This document shows, one piece after another, positions 1-8,600 of a DNA stretch of 64,000 bases. The translations under genes were made by a program, and so were the position numbers. Every line of letters begins with the position of its first letter. The stretch's first letter is position 1. Origin of the DNA: Paenibacillus tundrae (GTDB lineage Bacteria > Bacillota > Bacilli > Paenibacillales > Paenibacillaceae); assembly GCF_036884255.1 (NCBI RefSeq), contig NZ_CP145605.1, positions 682,001 through 746,000 on the forward strand. The letters are read 5' to 3'. A model generated the notes under the pieces. The model was not told the DNA's origin. It did not search any database and was given only the letters and a program-made list of their open reading frames with translations.

Positions 1-929
1 TTATCATTTTCTCCGCTCTTGGAGGAACCTCGGATACGGTAGGTGCTCTGGTAGGATATCGCGGCGGCTGGGGTCTTGGTAATGCATTATTTATCGCAAC
101 AGCATTATCTGCCATTGTTGGTCTATCCACATCAGGGACAGCCAAAGCGATTATTTTGTACGAGGCAGCACTGGGACTTGGGATCGCAGTAGGTCCGCTG
201 CTCGGTGGTGAACTTGGCTCCATCTCATGGCGCGGTCCATTCTACGGTGTAGCTGTGTTAATGGCCATTGCGTTTATTAGTATTACATTTATGCTGCCTA
301 AGGTAGCCAAACCGAAAACAAGAAGTTCCTTATCTGATCCGTTCAAGGCACTTCGTTATCCATCTCTCAAAACATTAGCGATTACCGCTTTCTTATATAA
401 TTTTGGTTTCTTTACATTAATGGCTTATTCACCATATGTCATGAATCTGGACGAGCATGGTCTAGGATACGTGTTCTTCGGTTGGGGACTGGCGCTGGCG
501 ATTACATCCGTATTCGTAGCTCCTAGACTGCAACGCCGATTCGGATCGGTTCCATCCATGAGTGTCATGTTAACCTTGTTCGCTATTGATCTGGTTGTGA
601 TGGCAATAGGTACAGTCATGGGCTCCTCTACAACCGTCATTGTGGCTGTTATTGTAGCGGGTATTTTCCTAGGCATTAACAATACGCTAATCACAACTGC
701 TGTCATGGAAGCGGCACCTGTGGAACGTTCCGTAGCATCTGCGGCGTACAGCTTTGTTCGTTTCTTGGGCGGTGCGCTTGCACCGTGGCTTGCAGGTAAA
801 TTATCCGAGTGGTATATGCCGGAGACACCGTTTTATTTTGGCGCGATCATGGTGCTGATTGGTGTGGTTGTTCTATTGGTTCGCCGCAGCCATCTGCGTG
901 AGATCGATTCGGCTATTTCGCATCATTGA
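1..929 (+). CDS. MFS transporter, C-terminal part (5' end outside window)
   Basis: This is a major facilitator superfamily permease of the cytoplasmic membrane. The frame is open from base 3 with no stop, so the N-terminal helices lie upstream of the window; the TTG at 156 is only an internal codon. The visible part contains the segment LGIAVGPLLGGEL, which fits antiporter motif C of the fifth helix (GxxxGPxxGG) and points to a proton-coupled drug efflux type. A short cytosolic loop rich in Lys and Pro follows, then about six hydrophobic helices and a charged C-terminus. The substrate cannot be told. UspA begins 19 bp downstream, so the two are probably co-transcribed. Confidence 0.85.
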   Translation, partial: IIFSALGGTSDTVGALVGYRGGWGLGNALFIATALSAIVGLSTSGTAKAIILYEAALGLGIAVGPLLGGELGSISWRGPFYGVAVLMAIAFISITFMLPKVAKPKTRSSLSDPFKALRYPSLKTLAITAFLYNFGFFTLMAYSPYVMNLDEHGLGYVFFGWGLALAITSVFVAPRLQRRFGSVPSMSVMLTLFAIDLVVMAIGTVMGSSTTVIVAVIVAGIFLGINNTLITTAVMEAAPVERSVASAAYSFVRFLGGALAPWLAGKLSEWYMPETPFYFGAIMVLIGVVVLLVRRSHLREIDSAISHH

Positions 930-947
930 TATCGAGGAGGAAGCGAC

Positions 948-1370
948 ATGATTGAACGAATACTTGTAGCGGTGGATGGATCGGATCATGCTCATAAGGC
1001 GCTGGAGGCAGCGGTCGAACTAGCAGAGGGCATGCAAAAAAATCCGCAATTGCTCATTGTACATGTGAATCCATCAATATCTATCAATGAGCCTGCGCTG
1101 GGCGTTGATCTGGAGGCTAGAATTGCCGAAGAAGGCAGACATATCGTTGAGCCGGTTCATGCGTTCTTGTCAGGACGTTTTGTCCCAGCTGAGACACTTC
1201 TAGTAGCCGGAGATCCTGTGAATGAGATTTGCCGGGTAGCACGTGATCAAGAATGTGGGCTAATCGTCATGGGTGCGGGAGCCAAAGGTATGCTGGCTGA
1301 GATCGTACTTGGCAGTGTGAGTCACGGAGTCTTGAAACATGCTCATTGTCCTGTACTAACAGTTAAATAG
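948..1370 (+). CDS. Universal stress protein, UspA family
   Basis: A 140-residue single-domain universal stress protein, soluble and cytosolic. It opens with the typical first strand ILVAVDGSDHA and ends with the nucleotide-binding signature GAGAKGMLAEIVLGSVS (residues 109-125), which matches the G-x2-G-x9-G-S pattern of ATP-binding members. The length is normal for the family. An AGGAGG site precedes the ATG at 948. It follows the MFS gene by 19 bp and is probably in the same operon. Family members bind ATP and raise survival under stress; the specific role here is not deducible. Confidence 0.92.
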   Translation: MIERILVAVDGSDHAHKALEAAVELAEGMQKNPQLLIVHVNPSISINEPALGVDLEARIAEEGRHIVEPVHAFLSGRFVPAETLLVAGDPVNEICRVARDQECGLIVMGAGAKGMLAEIVLGSVSHGVLKHAHCPVLTVK

Positions 1371-1567
1371 CACTATAGCTGCATGATAAAGAGCTTATAT
1401 ATGAGCTTTACGTCTCAAGGCATCTGAGATTGTTGCTTAGATAAAATAAGCAATATTAAGCCGCTCTACTGGGTTGAGAATAATAAAATAGTGTATAAAT
1501 AAATAGGGTGATCCCGTGTTAATTTATATGTTCATCTTGTAGTAATGAAGGGATGGAGGATACAGCA

Positions 1568-2992
1568 ATGAAAAAACAACATCTGTTTATCGGGGGGAAA
1601 CCTACCGAGTCTATACAATATAAAGAGCTGCAGGCACCTTATTCCGGTGAGACACTTGCGGAGGTTGCTACGGCTTCAGCAGCGGAGACGGAAGCAGCTA
1701 TTGCTGCGGCAACCCAGGCTGGAGATACAATGCGCCGAATGCCCGCACATCAGCGTGCGGATATCCTATATAAGCTTTCAGCGCTGCTCCAGGAACGCAA
1801 GGATGAGGCTGCGCGAGTTATTGTTCTGGAGGCGGCGAAGCCAATTACAGCCGCATTAGCCGAGGTAGAACGAACCATTGAGACATACCGTTTTGCAGCA
1901 GAAGAGGCGAAGCGACTGACTGGCGAGACCGTACCCATGGATGCAGCCAAGGGCGGAGAAGGACGTGTCGGATTCACGATGCGCCAGCCGCTCGGTGTCA
2001 TTGGAGCAATTACGCCTTTTAACTTCCCGATGAACCTGGTTGCGCACAAGGTTGGACCGGCGATCGCAGCGGGTAATACCATTGTGCTGAAACCAGCAGA
2101 ACAGACCCCATTGTCCTCATACTATATCGCTGATCTACTTCAGGAGGCAGGCTTACCAGATGGTGTTCTGAACGTGGTTAGTGGAGATGGCAAGACGATT
2201 GGTGATGTGCTCGTGGCTGATCCACGTATTGCCCATATTACTTTTACAGGGAGTCCTGCTGTAGGGAAGAGCATTCGCAGCCAGGCTGGGTTGAAACGAG
2301 TGACGCTTGAGCTTGGATCGAATGCCGCGGTTATTGTGGATCGGGATGCGAATCTTGATAAAGTAATCCCTAGAAGTGTAACAGGCGCATTTACTTATCA
2401 GGGACAGGTGTGTATCTCTCTCCAACGGATCTATGTACACCGTGAGATCGCAGATGAATTTATTCGTCGTTTTGCTGAGGCAGCTAAGCAAGTCGCCATA
2501 GGTGATCCCTTGAATCCGGATACAGTTGTGTCTGCGCTAATATCAGCGAAGGATGTACAACGTACACAAGAATGGATAGCCGAAGCGAAGCAGGCAGGAG
2601 CTGAAGTGGTGGCTGGGGGCGAAGTACAAGGTGGGATTCTGCGTCCTACTGTGCTAGTCAATGTACCCCGCGACGCCAAAGTATCTTGTCAGGAGGTATT
2701 TGCTCCGATTGTGGTCATTAATACGATTGATTCGATTGAAGAAGGTATTGAGCATGTGAATGATTCCATCTATGGACTGCAAGCAGGTATATTCACGAAT
2801 GACATTCAGACCGCTTTGTATGCGGCGGAACACATTGAAGCTGGCGGTGTCATGATTAATGATATTCCTACATTCCGGGTTGATCATATGCCATACGGTG
2901 GTGTGAAGCAGAGCGGTATGGGACGTGAAGGTGTGAAATACGCGATGGAAGAGATGACGGAATTGAAATTTGTCATGTTTAACAAAAATTAA
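1568..2992 (+). CDS. NAD(P)-dependent aldehyde dehydrogenase
   Basis: A 474-residue member of the ALDH superfamily that oxidises an aldehyde to its acid or acyl product with NAD(P)+. The cofactor segment reads ITPFNFPMNLVAHKVGP and is followed by KPAEQTP and FTGSPAVGK. The general base is Glu248 in LELGSNAA, and the catalytic Cys282 lies in QGQVCISLQR; the 34-residue spacing between them is normal. It resembles lactaldehyde, succinate-semialdehyde and non-phosphorylating GAPDH types, so the substrate is open. I chose ATG 1568 over ATG 1553 because GGAGG at 1555-1559 sits 8 nt before it. The gene appears monocistronic. Confidence 0.93.
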   Translation: MKKQHLFIGGKPTESIQYKELQAPYSGETLAEVATASAAETEAAIAAATQAGDTMRRMPAHQRADILYKLSALLQERKDEAARVIVLEAAKPITAALAEVERTIETYRFAAEEAKRLTGETVPMDAAKGGEGRVGFTMRQPLGVIGAITPFNFPMNLVAHKVGPAIAAGNTIVLKPAEQTPLSSYYIADLLQEAGLPDGVLNVVSGDGKTIGDVLVADPRIAHITFTGSPAVGKSIRSQAGLKRVTLELGSNAAVIVDRDANLDKVIPRSVTGAFTYQGQVCISLQRIYVHREIADEFIRRFAEAAKQVAIGDPLNPDTVVSALISAKDVQRTQEWIAEAKQAGAEVVAGGEVQGGILRPTVLVNVPRDAKVSCQEVFAPIVVINTIDSIEEGIEHVNDSIYGLQAGIFTNDIQTALYAAEHIEAGGVMINDIPTFRVDHMPYGGVKQSGMGREGVKYAMEEMTELKFVMFNKN

Positions 2993-3051
2993 GTACATCC
3001 CATAACATGTCTGAACTCCATAGTTGCAGACCAGGACAGGAGGTGTTTGAA

Positions 3052-3864
3052 ATGGCATATACTATCGCTGACGTATCCGGTATGTCCGGAGTAAGTTTGG
3101 ATGAGTTAAGTCAATATGTGGATGCTGGGCTGTTGACCCCGGCGTTTGTCGGAAGTGACCCGAACGACATGTATTATGAGAAGCCGGAACTGTTGAAGCT
3201 CCAGCAGATACTGTTCTGCAAGGAACTTGGTGTGGAGCAGGAAGAGATCGGCTCAATGCTACAAGAAGATCCGTATGACATGATTCAAATGATGCAGCAG
3301 CAACGTATTCAAATGCTAGAAAAGGCACTTCGCTTGCATGGTCTAATACAAACACTCGACAAAACGATATCCCATCTGCAAGGGGAGCAAGAAATTGAAG
3401 AGAGCGCACTATACGAGGGATTTGTTGAGCCGAGACAGCGTAATATGTTACTGCAACAACCTTCATCGCGTGCTGATGAGATGCAGCGTCCGAAGCTGGG
3501 TGAGATGAACTCAGACAAGCCTAGGCATAATCCGTCGCCTGAAAACACGCTCCAAAGTGTGCAGCTTAAGACGAAAAGAGACTATCTGGACTCCCAGGAG
3601 AAGATCGATGGAATCAATCGTGATCTGCATCAGGCCATCGAGGATGGATTATCTGCGGATAGTCCCAAGGTGCAGCAGATTATTAGTAGACACCTGGAAT
3701 GGGTCAAAGGGTACTACACACCTACAGCCGAGATCTACCGGGAGTTAGGTAATCTGTACGTTGAACATCAGAATTTCCGCCAAATGTATGACGGATATCA
3801 TCCTAAGCTTGCTGAATTCTTAAGGGATGCGATGATCATTAAGGCGGAACAAGAATTGTCTTAG
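3052..3864 (+). CDS. MerR-family regulator with TipAS-like effector domain
   Basis: A 270-residue transcription factor. Residues 1-70 form a MerR-type winged helix that starts YTIADVSGMSGVSLDELSQY, followed by a glutamine-rich coiled-coil dimerisation helix (about 80-115). The C-terminal half (about 175-265) looks like the TipAS domain: an all-helical region with DGLSADSPKVQQIISRHLEW and ending YHPKLAEFLRDAMI. In relatives this domain binds thiopeptides and other drugs and activates efflux genes. The start is ATG 3052 behind AGGAGG; an upstream ATG at 3007 would bury that ribosome site. No target gene is adjacent in an obvious arrangement, though the ALDH gene ends 60 bp upstream. Confidence 0.85.
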   Translation: MAYTIADVSGMSGVSLDELSQYVDAGLLTPAFVGSDPNDMYYEKPELLKLQQILFCKELGVEQEEIGSMLQEDPYDMIQMMQQQRIQMLEKALRLHGLIQTLDKTISHLQGEQEIEESALYEGFVEPRQRNMLLQQPSSRADEMQRPKLGEMNSDKPRHNPSPENTLQSVQLKTKRDYLDSQEKIDGINRDLHQAIEDGLSADSPKVQQIISRHLEWVKGYYTPTAEIYRELGNLYVEHQNFRQMYDGYHPKLAEFLRDAMIIKAEQELS

Positions 3865-3917
3865 ATGCATAACATGTTGAAGGGCGAGCAGAACATGGGT
3901 GTATGAAGATGGCAAAT

Positions 3918-3955
3918 GAAAAAGCACAGTCCAGTTGCGGACTGTGCTCTTTCAT
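3918..3955. terminator. Bidirectional intrinsic terminator
   Basis: A GCACAGTCC / GGACTGTGC stem with a short loop is flanked by A-rich and T-rich arms. It sits between the convergent MerR gene (+) and the fRMsr gene (-) and can serve both. Confidence 0.85.
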
Positions 3956-4029
3956 TTGTCGAATTTTCCGTTGGTATGAGGCAAGTGAGCCTCACAAGCT
4001 TCATGCGTAGAGAGTCGCACAAGACCTAC

Positions 4030-4509
4030 TTACAGTTGGTCTACGAGAAGTTGCACTGCTTGCTCCAGGAAGATTCGGTCTTCGTCGTCAAAACGGTTCT
4101 TAATCGGACTGTCGATATCGAGTACTCCGTATAGTTCTCCATTTTTAATAATCGGTACGACGATTTCGCTGTTGGATGCAGCATCACAGGCAATATGGCC
4201 TGGAAAAGCATGTACATCGTCAACGACGAGGGTACGTTTTTCTGCAGCGGATGTGCCGCATACACCGCGTCCAAGTGGGATACGGATGCATGCAGGCAGT
4301 CCTTGGAATGGACCCAGTACAAGTTCTTTGCCATCATACAGATAGAAGCCGACCCAGTTGGTATCGGTCAAAAATACATTGAGCAGCGCCGCTGCGTTTG
4401 CCAGATTGGCAATGGCGCTAGGTTCATCGCGAATCAGAGCGCTTAACTGTCCCAGGACGGCGTTGTGCTGCTCGCTTCGTGTTCCTTCATAAGAAACAGC
4501 TTGAAACAT
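4030..4509 (-). CDS. Free methionine-(R)-sulfoxide reductase (GAF-type)
   Basis: A 159-residue GAF-domain enzyme that reduces free L-methionine-(R)-sulfoxide using thioredoxin. Three cysteines, Cys74 (LPACIRI), Cys84 (GRGVCGTSA) and Cys108 (GHIACDAASNSE), are spaced 10 and 24 residues apart, which is the same spacing as Cys84/94/118 of the E. coli enzyme as I know it. The ending IDSPIKNRFDDEDRIFLE is typical of the family (B. subtilis YtsP). A GGGAGGGTG ribosome site precedes the start. It is a stand-alone cytosolic oxidative-damage repair gene, convergent with the MerR gene. Confidence 0.92.
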   Translation of the reverse strand: MFQAVSYEGTRSEQHNAVLGQLSALIRDEPSAIANLANAAALLNVFLTDTNWVGFYLYDGKELVLGPFQGLPACIRIPLGRGVCGTSAAEKRTLVVDDVHAFPGHIACDAASNSEIVVPIIKNGELYGVLDIDSPIKNRFDDEDRIFLEQAVQLLVDQL

Positions 4510-4693
4510 GGTTAATCACCCTCCCGAGCAAAAATGGTACTTATTTTCAAGATAGTGTAGTGTATGTCGTTAGTCAAGCGGAGGATTTTGAAAACGAAGG
4601 AACTAAGCTGTAAATTCCTCCTGTTTCTCTGCTTCTTCACTGGGGTAATTACTTAGCAATCACAGAGGGCGAACCCTGGAAGGAGATTGACTT

Positions 4694-4981
4694 ATGCACG
4701 CAGAGGTACAGAATCTTTTTGTACGGATTCATCTTCTATATTTGGCACAGCATCAGGATTTGACGGTTGGTGACGCATTGCCCTGGCTGGAAGAACGGGG
4801 ATATCGTGTGGGAGAGCGGGAGATTAAGCAGGAGCTTGAACACCTGACCCAAGAGAATTTCCTGACTGCTCATGGAGACCAGTGGAGCCTTACAGGCACA
4901 GGCATTGAGGAGTATAAGGAAATTACGACTGTACTCGGCCGAGTCAGCAATGAATTGCTAGCGACAGGTACCGAAGCGTAG
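4694..4981 (+). CDS. Conserved small protein, winged-helix-like
   Basis: A 95-residue acidic protein that I do not recognise by name. It reads as a helical fold followed by a possible wing (NFLTAHGDQWSLTGTGIEEY), reminiscent of the C-terminal half of a winged-helix domain. It has no signal peptide or membrane segment. A GGAAGGAG site precedes ATG 4694, and a strong intrinsic terminator follows at 5062-5092, so it is probably a monocistronic real gene. DNA binding is a guess from fold impression only. Confidence 0.7.
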   Translation: MHAEVQNLFVRIHLLYLAQHQDLTVGDALPWLEERGYRVGEREIKQELEHLTQENFLTAHGDQWSLTGTGIEEYKEITTVLGRVSNELLATGTEA

Positions 4982-5061
4982 ATACCTAATCGTGAAGACA
5001 TCATTGGGACAAGCTCTATGGCTTGAATGTGTCCGATGAGTTGAGCAATATGTAGAGTAAG

Positions 5062-5092
5062 ACCGGGAGCACGATGTGTCCCGGTTTTTTTT
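5062..5092 (+). terminator. Intrinsic terminator
   Basis: ACCGGGA / TCCCGGT stem followed by eight T residues, 80 bp after the small gene at 4694-4981. Confidence 0.9.
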
Positions 5093-5251
5093 GATGTTAT
5101 AATAGAGGCTGTTCAAACGGCATCCTTCTATCATCATCGTACTTTTTTTGAAATGTACGAATGAGGATTAAACCGTTGCCATCATGCGCAGGTTATGGTT
5201 AGATAATTAGTGAATTTTTATGGTCTTTAGAGATGGATCGGATCGGAGAGT

Positions 5252-5833
5252 ATGTTGATGTATAAATGTAAAGGTAGAATCCCTGAGCTTGAGACGGGGC
5301 GGCTTCGATTGCGCAAAATGCGACGCCGGGATGCTGCTCAGATGTTCGCGTGCTGGTCAGATCGAGAGGTGACTCGTTATATGAATCTTGCGCCAATGGT
5401 TGGGGCAACCGAAGCCGCGGATATGATTGGTCTGCTTAACCAGATGGCGGGAGAAGAGGATGCGATCCGTTGGGGAATAGAGCTGAAAGAGACAGGACGC
5501 CTTATTGGAAGCTGTGGATTCAATACATGGCAACTTGAGGGCGCATTTCGCGGTGAGATCGGCTATGAGCTAGGACGTGACTACTGGCGGCATGGGTATA
5601 TGTCGGAGGCGTTCTCGGTACTGCTGTCCTTTGGATATGAGACGATGGGACTTAATCGCATTGAGGCGCTTGTGGATCCACGTAATGCGCCGTCAGGTGG
5701 ATTTCTGGAGAATATGGGATTTACGAAAGAGGGATTACTTCGTCAAATTCAACATACGTCTACAGGTTACAAAGATATGTTAATGTATTCTTTACTCTAT
5801 GATGAATGGCTACGGGCGCGTAATAACAAATAA
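5252..5833 (+). CDS. GNAT N-acetyltransferase, RimJ/RimL-like
   Basis: A 193-residue acetyltransferase of the Acetyltransf_3 type, which uses acetyl-CoA to acylate an amino group. The N-terminus LETGRLRLRKMRRRDAAQMF is the usual entry strand and helix. The acetyl-CoA region is EIGYELGRDYWRHGYMSEAF, and the family segment NRIEALVDPRNAPSGGFLEN follows. Relatives modify ribosomal proteins, antibiotics or small molecules; the substrate is unknown. ATG 5252 and ATG 5258 are both possible starts; a GGAG 4 to 10 nt upstream favours 5258 slightly. The gene ends about 6 bp before the structured repeat at 5839. Confidence 0.88.
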   Translation: MLMYKCKGRIPELETGRLRLRKMRRRDAAQMFACWSDREVTRYMNLAPMVGATEAADMIGLLNQMAGEEDAIRWGIELKETGRLIGSCGFNTWQLEGAFRGEIGYELGRDYWRHGYMSEAFSVLLSFGYETMGLNRIEALVDPRNAPSGGFLENMGFTKEGLLRQIQHTSTGYKDMLMYSLLYDEWLRARNNK

Positions 5834-5838
5834 AAAGA

Positions 5839-6015
5839 TTCAACTAGACCTTTTACACGAGAACGGAGAGGACAGAAATAACGTGAAGAAGCAGGGCGGT
5901 CGCCTTTATCACCGGATTTTCACTCTAAAGAGGGAATCCAAAAAATCTGGGGATAACAGCGATCGGAAGGTTATTCTGTCATCGGAGTGGTAAGTGTAAA
6001 CATTTTCTAGTTGAT
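5839..6015. repeat. ~175-bp structured intergenic repeat, copy 1
   Basis: This is one of two closely similar copies; the other is at 49282-49475. The ends form an inverted repeat (TCAACTAGA at 5840-5848 with TCTAGTTGA at 6006-6014). Inside are a second pair (TTTACAC / GTGTAAA) and a third (GACAGAAATAAC at 5871-5882 with GTTATTCTGTC at 5970-5980). The middle holds a small hairpin, GGATT...AATCC (5914-5939). It lies between the GNAT gene and the drug exporter. Any open frame across it is an artefact of the repeat. Confidence 0.85.
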
Positions 6016-6041
6016 ATAGAAATGAAGAGAGAAGGGTTCCA

Positions 6042-7595
6042 TTGAATACGACGGGAAATTCCAAACGCAGTCTCATTTTGGCGGGTTTGCTGCTAGCTAC
6101 CTTTTTGTCCGCCATTGAAGGTACGGTCATTGGGCCCGCAGGGCCAACGATCGTTAGTGAATTGGGCAGTGTGCAACTGCTTAGCTGGATCTTTACAGCT
6201 TATCTGCTCACAATGGCGGTTAGCACCCCGATTTTTGGTAAAATCAGTGATTTGTATGGGCGGAAGCCTGTATTCTTAATCGGATGTGCTCTGTTTATAC
6301 TCGGTTCGTTACTATGCAGTTTCTCGCAGAATATGGAGATGCTCATTGTTTTTCGTGCAATCCAGGGGATTGGCGCAGGTGCCGTAGTGCCTGTGACATT
6401 TACGATTATTGGAGATATCTATCCCATTGAGGAACGGGGCAAAATCCAAGGCTGGATTAGTTCTGTATGGGGAATTTCATCTCTGGCCGGGCCGCTATTA
6501 GGTGGTTATTTTGTAGATAATCTAGGTTGGCAATGGATATTTGGGTTCAATGTGCCGTTTGGTTTGTTAGCGATGTGGTTTGTATTTCGTTATTTGCATG
6601 AAAATGTGTCACCACGTACTGCCAAAATTGATGTTATGGGTGCGTTGACCTTCACTGTTGGGATTACAGCTCTGCTCTTTGTTTTGTCAGCGGGTGGACA
6701 GTATTATGCGTGGAGCTCTCCGTTGATTTTGGGACTCAGCGCGGTAGCTGTAGCTTTTATCGTATTATTCTTCATGGTTGAAAAAAGAGCCGAGGCTCCG
6801 ATGGTTCCACTTCACCTCTTCCGCATTCAAGACATTCGTGTGGCGAATATTGCTGGGCTCTTAACGAGCTCACTGATGATCGGTCTTACGAGTTATCTGC
6901 CGCTGTGGGTGCAGGGTGTGCGTGGGGGAAATGCGACTGAATCCGGATTGTTGCTTGCACCAATGTCTGTTGGCTGGCTGATCGGCAGTGTGTGGGCAGG
7001 TCGACTCTTAATGAAGATTGGGTCGCGTATGACGTCTCTCATCGGACTGACTGGCATTGTGATTGGTTCAGGCGGATTATTCCTTGTCGGCGGTTCATCG
7101 CCGCAGTACGTGTTGTTTGTTCTGACCTTTATCTATGGGCTTGGTTTTGGTTTTGCATTCACAATCTTCACCATCATTGCACAGTCATCTGTAGGATATC
7201 GGGAACGGGGTTCATCCACAGCACTACATACGTTCATGCGTACACTGGGACAAACGATTGGTGCGGCAGCTTTTGGTACATGGTTGAATTATCGAATCTC
7301 AACATTATCCAGTGCACAAAATCTTGCAGCTGCCGGTATCTCCGATCGGGATCTGAATGAATTGCTGGCACCTCATACGGAAACGGTTTTGTCCGACGAT
7401 CAATGGCGGTTGTTGCGAGGTGTACTTGAGGGAAGTTTGCATTCCTTGTTCATTATTATGTTTGTAATTGCGATTGTGTCTTGGGTTGCTACGCTGGCTC
7501 TGCGCAAACGTCTCATGGTTCCAGAAGACGCAGATGCCCCACAGCAAGTACAAGGCTCCGTGCAAGTGGCTGGTGTGAAAAAGGAGAAAAAATAG
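6042..7595 (+). CDS. MFS multidrug exporter, DHA2 (14-helix) family
   Basis: A 517-residue drug:H+ antiporter of the EmrB/QacA type in the cytoplasmic membrane. It has about 14 hydrophobic helices. Motif A is present after helix 2 (GKISDLYGRKPVFL), an antiporter motif C-like stretch reads WGISSLAGPLLGGYF, and the first helix ends in the acidic signature SAIEGTVIGPAGP where DHA2 proteins usually have LDxTIVNVALP. The start is TTG 6042, preceded by GAAGGG; no better ATG exists. It is followed by a terminator and then a convergent MarR gene. A MarR neighbour often controls such exporters, but the convergent arrangement makes shared control uncertain. Confidence 0.92.
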   Translation: MNTTGNSKRSLILAGLLLATFLSAIEGTVIGPAGPTIVSELGSVQLLSWIFTAYLLTMAVSTPIFGKISDLYGRKPVFLIGCALFILGSLLCSFSQNMEMLIVFRAIQGIGAGAVVPVTFTIIGDIYPIEERGKIQGWISSVWGISSLAGPLLGGYFVDNLGWQWIFGFNVPFGLLAMWFVFRYLHENVSPRTAKIDVMGALTFTVGITALLFVLSAGGQYYAWSSPLILGLSAVAVAFIVLFFMVEKRAEAPMVPLHLFRIQDIRVANIAGLLTSSLMIGLTSYLPLWVQGVRGGNATESGLLLAPMSVGWLIGSVWAGRLLMKIGSRMTSLIGLTGIVIGSGGLFLVGGSSPQYVLFVLTFIYGLGFGFAFTIFTIIAQSSVGYRERGSSTALHTFMRTLGQTIGAAAFGTWLNYRISTLSSAQNLAAAGISDRDLNELLAPHTETVLSDDQWRLLRGVLEGSLHSLFIIMFVIAIVSWVATLALRKRLMVPEDADAPQQVQGSVQVAGVKKEKK

Positions 7596-7633
7596 TGGGG
7601 ATGGCTATCCATCGCTAAGCGTAATAAATAAAT

Positions 7634-7664
7634 GAAGGCAGCCTAATGAGGCTGCCTTTTTGCT
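7634..7664. terminator. Intrinsic terminator between convergent genes
   Basis: AAGGCAGCC / GGCTGCCTT stem with loop TAATGA and a short T tract, 40 bp after the exporter stop. Confidence 0.88.
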
Positions 7665-7697
7665 ACTTGTTAAGTTTGCTATAACTATTTAAGTTAA

Positions 7698-8159
7698 TTA
7701 GCTATTAGCTGATAACCGATCTGCGCCAATCGCCAGTCGCTCTAGTAAGTCAGCGAGCATCGTCTTGTCTTCTTCGCTCAAGCCACTGACAGCACGATCA
7801 ATCTTGTGAGCATAGCCTGGATAGATATCATCCATTGTGCGCTGCCCTTCCTCTGTCAATTCCACAAATATAATCCGTCTGTCCTGAGGACAGTGTTTAC
7901 GGTGTAAAAGTCCTTTTTGCTCTAACTTATCAATAACATACGTAACATTACCACTCTGTAAGAGAAGCTGTGCTCCAACCTGTTGAATAGGCTGTGCCCC
8001 CTTCATATACAGAACTTCAAGTAAACCATATGCTGTAGGATTGAATCCATGCACTTTGCTTCCAGATACAGCGTGTTCATTCACGCTCTTAAATGTCTTG
8101 GCCAAGGTGCGGTACAGATGAAGAGAACGTTCTGTTTCAATTTCTTGTAATTCTAGCAT
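7698..8159 (-). CDS. MarR-family transcriptional regulator
   Basis: A 153-residue winged-helix repressor. The recognition region reads LLLQSGNVTYVIDKLEQKGL, and the wing carries the family signature CPQDRRIIFVELTEEGQ. Dimerisation helices lie at both ends. Proteins of this type sense phenolics, oxidants or drugs and repress neighbouring genes. There is a single Cys in HRKHCPQDRR and no N-terminal peroxide-sensing cysteine of the OhrR kind. It is divergent from the secreted-protein gene at 8601 across 440 bp that contain a long palindrome (8431-8496), a possible operator. Confidence 0.9.
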   Translation of the reverse strand: MLELQEIETERSLHLYRTLAKTFKSVNEHAVSGSKVHGFNPTAYGLLEVLYMKGAQPIQQVGAQLLLQSGNVTYVIDKLEQKGLLHRKHCPQDRRIIFVELTEEGQRTMDDIYPGYAHKIDRAVSGLSEEDKTMLADLLERLAIGADRLSANS

Positions 8160-8430
8160 GCTGATCCCGCCTTTACAGTTAGTTATATGGGGTGATACGT
8201 TGACGTTTGACGATTTCGAATTGTCGCCATGACTGTATTGTAAACCTCTAATTCTACGAAAAACATGCGATATGTCACAAGATCTGCATTTTTAGCATTT
8301 AAAATTTAATCATTAATCAAATTCAAGAAAATACATATGTAGGTGATCCAATCTCCGATTTATAACGTAACAGAAAGAGAAGAAGGAGCTAGGAGTGCAA
8401 TATTAAATAATGGCATTCCCAATAATGAAA

Positions 8431-8496
8431 TGAAGGCGGCAAAATACTTTAAATTTAAAGTTTTTGCTACGATACCGTTTGAGTAAACGCCTTCAC
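8431..8496. promoter_or_regulatory. Nested palindrome in 440-bp divergent intergenic region
   Basis: The core ACTTTAAATTTAAAGT at 8446-8461 is a perfect 16-bp palindrome. It is extended by GCAAAA and TTTTGC arms with a one-base offset. An outer pair, TGAAGGCG (8431-8438) and CGCCTTCA (8489-8496), encloses it. The site lies 105 bp before the TTG start of the secreted protein and 270 bp before the MarR start. A MarR-type operator is plausible; a hairpin in an RNA leader is the alternative. The rest of 8160-8600 shows no gene. Confidence 0.5.
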
Positions 8497-8600
8497 GTTT
8501 AATGAGGAGCAGGCACAAATCCCTGTATTCTAATTATTCCTAGGGGAAAACTCATATGCCTTGTCCCACCAACGCAACAAGCGAAAGGGGGTGAAGCAAC

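Noticed and set aside
3916..4134. 72-residue + strand frame overlapping the fRMsr gene
   Set aside because: It begins in the bidirectional terminator and runs antisense into the fRMsr coding sequence.
5109..5180. Possible third copy of the GTTCAAAAAG-ended repeat (GAGGCTGTTCAAACGGC)
   Set aside because: Only the first few bases agree and no matching right end was found.
5799..5993. 64-residue open frame after the GNAT gene
   Set aside because: It runs through the structured repeat; the second copy at 49282 does not keep the same frame as a gene.
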